This document shows positions 58,294 to 64,000 of a stretch of DNA of 64,000 bases, piece by piece. The translations under genes and the position numbers were made by a program. Location of the stretch: assembly GCA_002633005.1 (NCBI GenBank), contig NMRA01000563.1, forward strand, positions 186,001 through 250,000, in the 5' to 3' direction. Below the pieces are notes generated by a model. It did no database searches and had not been told where the DNA came from. It worked only from the letters and a program-made list of their open reading frames with translations. Positions within the stretch are counted from its first letter, which is position 1, and every line of letters begins with the position of its first letter. The stretch is from Phoronis australis. Its lineage: Eukaryota; Phoronida; Phoronidae.

Positions 58294-58969
58294 TTTCTGA
58301 AAGAAGAAACCCTGTAGAATTTAATTTTTGACTTTACAGCCATATAATTTTAATTGGATCACACGGCCAAAATTCAGCAAAAAATAAAGGTACATTAATA
58401 GCAAAGTGACAAAAAGGTGACCCAGTTTTGTTTGACATAAATGTATCAGATGAAATCTCAAAAATGCCGATACAATTTTCTAAATTATTATTACTACAAT
58501 CAATGCATCCACAATCAGATGCATTTGACTGCTTTAGCTATGATTTGAGGTACGACCTTCAGTAAAATGGCTCCGAGGATCTTCATTCGTGTTTAATGCC
58601 ACAGAGGGCACTAAATGATACAAAGCTATGAAAGCACTGACCTTATGCAATAACTTGGCAATTCCCATTTTTTCCTGATAATAGTCACTTACAGGGGTCC
58701 CAAGTTTTGAGAACCAGTTTTCTCAATTGAAAAACAGGTACCAAACTGGTTCCCAAAATGCCAGTGTAAGTGACTTTTGCCGTAATCCGTCAGTGAAAGG
58801 AAGAAGATTTTGTCCAACGACAGCGACTTTAGTGCAAATTTCCAAGAGCTGATGAACATGTGAACTCTGTTCACTCAAGAAGCTTCATCAAATGCTGGTT
58901 CATACACATGCAGTCAACATCGGCCCTTAAGAGTCATTTTACAACAATACCAATTATTGTGTAACTTAC
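58294..58969. other. Intron sequence, nothing recognised
   Basis: AT-rich, ends at the donor-side boundary of the exon at 58970 (minus-strand donor GTAAGT). Confidence 0.6.
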
Positions 58970-59038
58970 AACTTGGACTGTTCCCTTCTTGGGGACATGA
59001 TAGCCTCGCTTGCCTCGACCAGACAGATTGATGTGTCC
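58970..59038 (-). CDS. atos: Atos/FAM214 homologue, internal exon (23 codons)
   Basis: A 69-bp exon read GHINLSGRGKRGYHVPKKGT then VQV, phase 0 at both ends, with acceptor GTTATTTACAG and donor GTTGTAAGT. It matches the RGKRGYxVPxxGTxQVTLFNP part of Atos proteins, and the next exon begins exactly with TLFNP. Too short to stand out as an ORF; recognised from splice sites and family pattern. Confidence 0.93.
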
Positions 59039-60983
59039 CTGTAAATAACAAAAATTTGTTCAACAACCCCCTTGATATGTGCAAGGTCAACAGTTACAAT
59101 TCAAAGTCTCATTATGACATCACACATGTAATCAAGGCATAAGCCTTACATTCTCCCACAACAATTAACATAACAACAGATCAGATTAACACTGACTCTG
59201 GACAGCGCTTTCCCGGTTCAGTGACTTTAACAGACATAGAGGGTTGTGAGCGTATGATAACATCTAGCTCCTTTGTTAACTGCCAAGCACCGTCTTTTGT
59301 CTGGTATGACAACACGCAGGCCAATTACCTACCAGGCTTATTACAGATCACCTGTGGGCACAGTCAAACCCAGAGCGAATTGGTACATTCGGAAAGAATA
59401 GATTGTCGTAACGTCAGTTGCAGTTGGGCGATTTTAAAGAATCAAAAACTAAACATGATCACCATTTGACGAGGATTTCAGAAATGTTATTGGTTTATGT
59501 TCAAATACATTATAACTTAACTCTTATTTTTAATAGCACAGCCCAGTCAGGTTAGATACGATCTTATTGAAGATTAGAGCAATTATCGAACAAAAGAGCT
59601 GGCTCTTCAACCATAAATTCCAGAACGGGGTTCATCAGTCATGTAAGATATTGGCTACAGGGGTCATCTTCCCAACTTGTTGTTGGGCTATAGAGTCGAA
59701 CAAGTTGGGAGCAACAGGAAAACGCCGTAATGTAGAAACCCGTTAACTTTTGACCCATTTATGAATTCAGTATTATTGTGATTTAAGCTCATTTTATCAT
59801 GAATGTCATTAACTGTGCATGCATGTCACACCCTTATTATGGTGATATGTTAGTTAAGTATTTTGCAAAAGCTTAATGTTGTTTATTTCTGAACCAGCAG
59901 GATCCAAATCAACCAGCGACATTATGAATTTATGATTACATTAATGAAAAGTGACACCACCTGAATTCGATGGCTGCTTGCATTCCTCTCAATGAAACAG
60001 GTTTATGTGAGACAAGCATTTGTCACACAGTGACTAAAATTGTCTTAAGATGTACATTTTTTAGTCAAAATCCGAATGTCGTGTTGTGACCTTTAAAATG
60101 AGGTCAAGATCATCCAACTGGATTGGCATCACATAAACCTTAGAGCAAATAAATATGTAGCTTCCTTCCTGAGACGTCATGCCAAGTCACAATTCAATTT
60201 TCTTGCTGTGAGCCTCAAAACAAGGTTAAAATTGCCAAAGTAAACTGGGGACTGGTGATGTACATTTATGCACACAATATGAAAATATGGTGACAACAAC
60301 ACTTTCCAAGTTAAAATTTGATTTTCTTGCTATTGCTTTGAAAATAAGATCAAAACTAACAAAAAAATTCGACTGGCAACAGGAGATGCCCAACCTACTA
60401 CTTGGCTCGTAATATGAACAAAATGTAAAACTTTCCACTCAAGAAAAAGCATCAATGGAAGTTAAAACTTGCATGTTCTCATAGTGACCTTGAAATCTAA
60501 AGTTACCATCTTGAAATATCCACCAACAGCATTTTCAAAATAATTTTTTTCGAAATGACCTTGAAAATGTCAACGAGATCACCAAAATTGACTGACGCCA
60601 GGAGATGTCCTCCCGACACCATGGTAAGAAATAAGAACAAAATCTGAAACTAATTCTATAGTGTGACCTTCTCGTGTACATCTGTATGTATGGTCATGAA
60701 TACTTTATTCCCCATTTCGCACGCTGAAGGGGACAATCATCATTTCTAAAGATTGTATTTCCTACCACCATTGACACTGGTATTATCCTTTACAGGCAGA
60801 TCTAAACGAAGGATGGTTTATACTTTCCAATGAATCGGAGCTTCCTCAGATGACTAATATTTTCATAATCAGTTCAGACATCTTCCCATTAGCCTGTACA
60901 ACATAATCAGCTTAGCCAGCCTCCCGTCAGCCTGTACAACTCTGTCACAGCATCTGTGAAGTACTAGAATTCCGAAAACTCAC
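59039..60983 (-). other. Atos-like intron, 1945 bp
   Basis: Contains a 12-bp-stem hairpin (TCCCAACTTGTT at 59670, complement at 59699-59710) and a degenerate tandem repeat (60065-60665). The plus-strand frame 59221-59469 has no supported identity. No nested gene. Confidence 0.8.
60065..60665 (+). repeat. Degenerate repeat of about 130 bp with TGACCTTGAAA/AGGTCA
   Basis: Four to five diverged units, each with GTGACCTT(G/T)AAAATG(A)GGTCA-like text, an ACTG(A/G)C block and a CAGGAGATG(T/C)CC or GGGGACTGGTGATG block. The first unit has TGACCT, 8 bases, AGGTCA (60087-60106), an everted ER8 pair of nuclear-receptor half-sites. Divergence suggests age. Confidence 0.55.
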
Positions 60984-61142
60984 CAGATAGGGCGAGGGTG
61001 CGTTGTCATCAGAGAGAGAGAAGAAGTATGTGGTAACAGGAAGTTGTACGTGCTTGGGACAGAATGATCCGCTGGCACCAATCTCTGCCGTAAACCCGTC
61101 CAACACTCCTGCTGGCTCAAGTCGGCCATTTAAGAGAGATTC
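60984..61142 (-). CDS. atos: Atos/FAM214 homologue, internal exon (53 codons)
   Basis: Reads ESLLNGRLEPAGVLDGFTAE, IGASGSFCPKHVQLPVTTY, then FFSLSDDNAPSPYL. ESxLxxRLEPxGxxDGFTAEIGASGxFCPxH and SDDNAPSPY are strongly conserved in Atos proteins and form the DUF4210-type conserved region. Phase 0 at both ends; acceptor TTTTCTAG, donor CTGGTGAGT. It is the most upstream exon found; Atos proteins have several hundred more N-terminal residues, so further exons lie beyond 64000 on the minus strand or in unrecognised form in the last 2.9 kb. Confidence 0.94.
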
Positions 61143-61635
61143 CTAGAAAATTCAATATGAATGAAATAAAGTGGGCATATACTACAATTACAGAGAAAGA
61201 AGTTCGCTGCCTCCTTATGAATAGGTAAATAACTTTTAGATAAGAGTACAGTGTTTTATGATCGACATATGTCCCAAATAATAGATAAATGATACGTGAG
61301 TCGCGAGCTCGTTACCAGAGATGAAAAGGAGTCCGAGGTAGGCGATATAAGGTCATTTATTATGACTAGTACAATTACAATAAAATGAATAGTTTTCTTG
61401 ATTTTGCATGACTACAAGAGTGGAGTACAATGACTCTTTCTGCAGCTATTTTGTGCAGTGCAAACTTGAGATTTATTCTTATTAAGTTGGCAGTATTTGA
61501 CAGTGACAGGTGCTTTAAACTACATCAAGGTAAACCATTGAATTAATTGTCAATTCACTATTCACTCATAATTTCTATGTGATAAATGCAATATTATGTT
61601 AAATTAATGTACTTGTGAGAATGTATGGGCTCTTA
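61143..61635 (-). other. Atos-like intron, unique part
   Basis: Upstream intron of the Atos-like gene before the Harbinger-like insertion. AT-rich with no exon seen. Confidence 0.6.
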
Positions 61636-63676
61636 AGACCCTTTCACACTAATTTAACTTTGGCATAGGAGGAGCGTCGATGTAAACTGTGAAGTTAGTG
61701 GAGCTGCTCACACCAGCTTCAGTAGTTAACGACCTTGAAGGAAACCATAGGTGACGCTGTTGCCATTAAAGTAATCACAAGGTAGAGCTGATGCACAAAG
61801 TGATGTTCGAAGTAAACTGAAAAATGTTTTTCATCTCGTGCACATCAAGATTTTGTTTTAATGTACTAAGTTGAGAAAGTTTACGTGTGATATTTGACAA
61901 AAAATTATTTCTAATTTGACTAAGTGACTATTCCATCAAAAATGGCAAACACTAGCAACGACACTACCCATGTTAACCATAGCAACGACCCCTGGCGGTA
62001 ACTTTGAAGGGACCAAAATTGACCATTCGTAATGTGCCGCAGCGTTTACTGCAAAGTTAACTGGCACTGCTAACTTTGAACCAGGACTTGAATAACCATA
62101 TTCACCCTAATAACCACCCAGGACGCTTAGAAAAGTTTGTTTCAAGGGGGGAAGCGCTTATAATTGTAACCCAAGGCCGTTGAAACCCGGTCTCCGAAAC
62201 GGGTGAAATCGGAAGCTAAAATTCATCATATTTACGCTCTGTGACATATCTGTAATCTATGAAAGACTTTCTACAATATCGTGGTGCATTGCTATCAAAC
62301 TTTGCTGCGATCATTTTACAGAAAATTGTGCTGAAATCCCAGGGCCGAAACTCGCCGACTGAGAGCCTCGCAATCTTTGATATGGCGACTTGAATGCTTG
62401 AATAAAAATACAGTTTCGACTCAACAAATTACCTGAAATCCTCCTTAAGTTTTCCAAATAGCGTCCCTAAGATTTTTTAAATTCCCGTGGAGTTGGGATT
62501 AATGGCAGGTTTAAATACAAATCTGTGCTACATCGTGCCATCTATGATCGGCAACATGAGAAAAATCTCTGGACGAACACACATGTTGCTGTCACGTGAC
62601 GTTTGTTTTAAACTTCGTCTGCGTTTGTGAGTAAGCGAGTGTGTGCATGTCACCAGAGTTCATTTGCCAGAGAAGAGACCGTCTTTTGGCCAGAGCCACG
62701 CAATCTAACGAGCTAGATGTGCATTGTATCTAAAGAAATTGGCACAAGCAGTAGGCCTAAAGCAGAATGTGTTTCATTCAGCACTTGCCGGTCTTGAGTT
62801 AAAAACTTTCGACATTTGTCTCAGTAAGGCCCACATTAGTTGCCGTGTGGCTGGATGTGTACGTGACTATCTGACAGTTATTTTTCGGTGTAAGGGTGTG
62901 TAAGCATTCACTGCCAGTGGTCATTTCGTTGGATATTTGGCTTAAAAACACCAATTATGACTAGTCAAACAATCCCTCCTAAAAATAACGCAAACATTTT
63001 TATAGTATTAGAAACTGTCGAAAATTAGTGCCAATAATCATTTCTTGCCGATGCTATGCTACCCGTTTCATGAATGGATAGTTCCCAACTAATGTCTTTG
63101 ATGACAGTTTCATGTATGTAGCGCGCGCTTCCTAGCCACGTCTTTTAACACTGTCCAAATTTTTTATTAGTCTTCGATTCGCGGTTTTCACATGTACAAA
63201 GAAATTTGGATTCCTATTGAAAGCGGGAAATATCTATAATACAATCCTGTTAACAAGTACACTATGTCTCTTCTGAAAGGCCAGACCATAGTGGGACACA
63301 TTCTTTGCAAGATCAGCAAAACTTTTGTGTTAATTTTGGAGCTCGGCGGCTGGAAGTTGGAAGTGTATAGTCATGGCTAAATAACGACATAGAGGCGAGG
63401 CTTGTGGTCTACAAATTCTGCGCACAATGATTTTTTCAGGACTATCGGATATTATTGATAAATTGAAGACGGTACTGTAGAATTTTAGGACTGCAGGTAA
63501 GGCATTTTTCGCACGTACACATTCACGGGCTGGGCGTTTATTTTAGCAAAGTCTGAAAACGCGTGAGGGAGCGCTTATAGGGGCATGGGGGGTTATTAGG
63601 GCGAACATGGTAAGCCATTGATACTGACTGCAAGTCTTCACAACATCGACACGCCAATGTTAGTGTGAAAGGGCCT
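61636..63676. mobile_element. Harbinger-like element with TTA duplication, hosting a nested element
   Basis: Ends AGACCCTTTCACACTAA (61636-61652) and the complement of AGGCCCTTTCACACTAA (63660-63676) differ at one base and are flanked by TTA (61633-61635, 63677-63679). A 3-bp TWA duplication is typical of PIF/Harbinger. The element proper is about 524 bp once the nested family F copy (62095-63611) is removed, with no coding capacity, so it is non-autonomous. The GTTAACTTTG/CAAAGTTAAC pairs inside add to its foldback character. Confidence 0.78.
62095..63611 (+). mobile_element. Repeat family F reference copy, 1.52 kb with TIRs
   Basis: Left end ACCATATTCACCCTAATAAC and the complement of the right end ACCATGTTCGCCCTAATAAC agree except at two positions. 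Both ends continue into blocks around AGCGCTTATA(A/G). It inserted in the Harbinger-like element. Partial copies lie at 45336-46530 and 55424-56011, both in the opposite orientation. The interior includes a palindromic GTCACGTGAC. No transposase domain; superfamily unassigned and the target duplication unclear. Confidence 0.75.
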
Positions 63677-64000
63677 TTAGATTCAGTTGCAGTGTAGTAA
63701 AGGATTTTCAATCAACTGATCTGTATCACTTGACAACAGTATCTTATTCTCAGCACAGTTTTATTTTGTTCACTTTCCAGTAATGAGTTTTACTTTATAA
63801 TCATGTGATATCACAACAAATTAAGCTTCAAGAACATGTTTAATATTTTACATAACCAGGGGTAATCAAACTTAAGAAAGACTAATAAAAAATATTGTTG
63901 CAACAATTCAAGAAACCGAGAATACTAATCTAACAATATTTCTTACAACTAGGCAACCAAAGTTTTGGAATATCTCATAAATTTTATCTTAAGTTGATTC
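63677..64000. other. Right edge, nothing recognised
   Basis: AT-rich sequence after the Harbinger-like element, presumably still intron of the Atos-like gene on the minus strand. Confidence 0.5.

Larger units (their letters stand above)
43581..58969 (-). other. Large intron of the Atos-like gene, 15.4 kb
   Basis: Separates two exons that join in phase 0. It holds a TIR element (45183-46975), three minisatellites (48287-48752, 48753-49154, 54239-54596), the assembly gap, a repeat pair (47615 and 52365), a dispersed-repeat copy (55424-56011) and the second CTCF-motif repeat (56741-58269). Sections 43581-45182, 49155-52364 and 52701-54238 look like unique AT-rich intron. No nested gene could be supported on either strand. 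Confidence 0.85.

Noticed and set aside
59670-59710. Hairpin as a microRNA precursor
   Set aside because: The stem is only 12 bp with a 17-nt loop, too short for a canonical precursor.

Overview
This is 64 kb of AT-rich, intron-rich animal nuclear DNA. It has one 827-nt assembly gap (54597-55423) and one isolated N at 21978. Coding sequence is under 2% of the window; the rest is introns, dispersed repeats, minisatellites and decayed DNA transposons. The gene content (a globin with the classical B12.2/G7.0 introns, an Atos/FAM214-type gene, several THAP-domain sequences) and the repeat landscape suggest an invertebrate metazoan. A marine invertebrate such as a hemichordate or cephalochordate is my guess; the species is not determined. 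I saw no tRNA, rRNA, CRISPR or prokaryotic operon.

Two host genes are secure. (1) On the + strand, two exons (13908-14133 and 16878-17009) encode helices C-H of a globin-X/neuroglobin-like protein. Both distal and proximal histidines are present, the reading frame ends in a stop, and splice phases match the ancestral globin gene. The first exon (helices A-B) was not found. (2) On the - strand, four exons (61142-60984, 59038-58970, 43580-43402, 43186-43030) join in frame to give the last 187 residues of an Atos/FAM214 homologue. One intron of about 15.4 kb separates the second and third of these. The 5' part lies beyond the right edge.

Between them lies a transposon-rich zone (21.9-40.6 kb). 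Two elements with TTAA target-site duplications and related termini (AGGCGAAGGCAACC and AGGAGAATGCCACCC) lie at 25074-26563 and 36156-37977. Each carries a broken THAP-domain gene, which fits the Kolobok superfamily. The first landed inside an older broken coding fragment (24858-25073). A third THAP exon (26845-27061) and inverted copies of a GGGGGCTATAGCCCCC repeat surround it, suggesting an older host element of about 3 kb. Other elements: a 1.37-kb element with 295-bp terminal inverted repeats (27178-28549), a hAT-like MITE nested in the second THAP element (37221-37355), a Harbinger-like element with another element nested inside it (61636-63676), and several MITEs.

The most unusual feature is a repeat present twice (34232-35480, and 56741-58269 inside the large Atos intron). 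It is built from roughly 145-150-bp subunits, each carrying a 14-bp match or near match to the CTCF core motif, all on one strand, in a three-type A-B-C higher-order order. This is either a mobile source of insulator-type sites or a coincidence of a satellite-like repeat; the sequence alone cannot decide.
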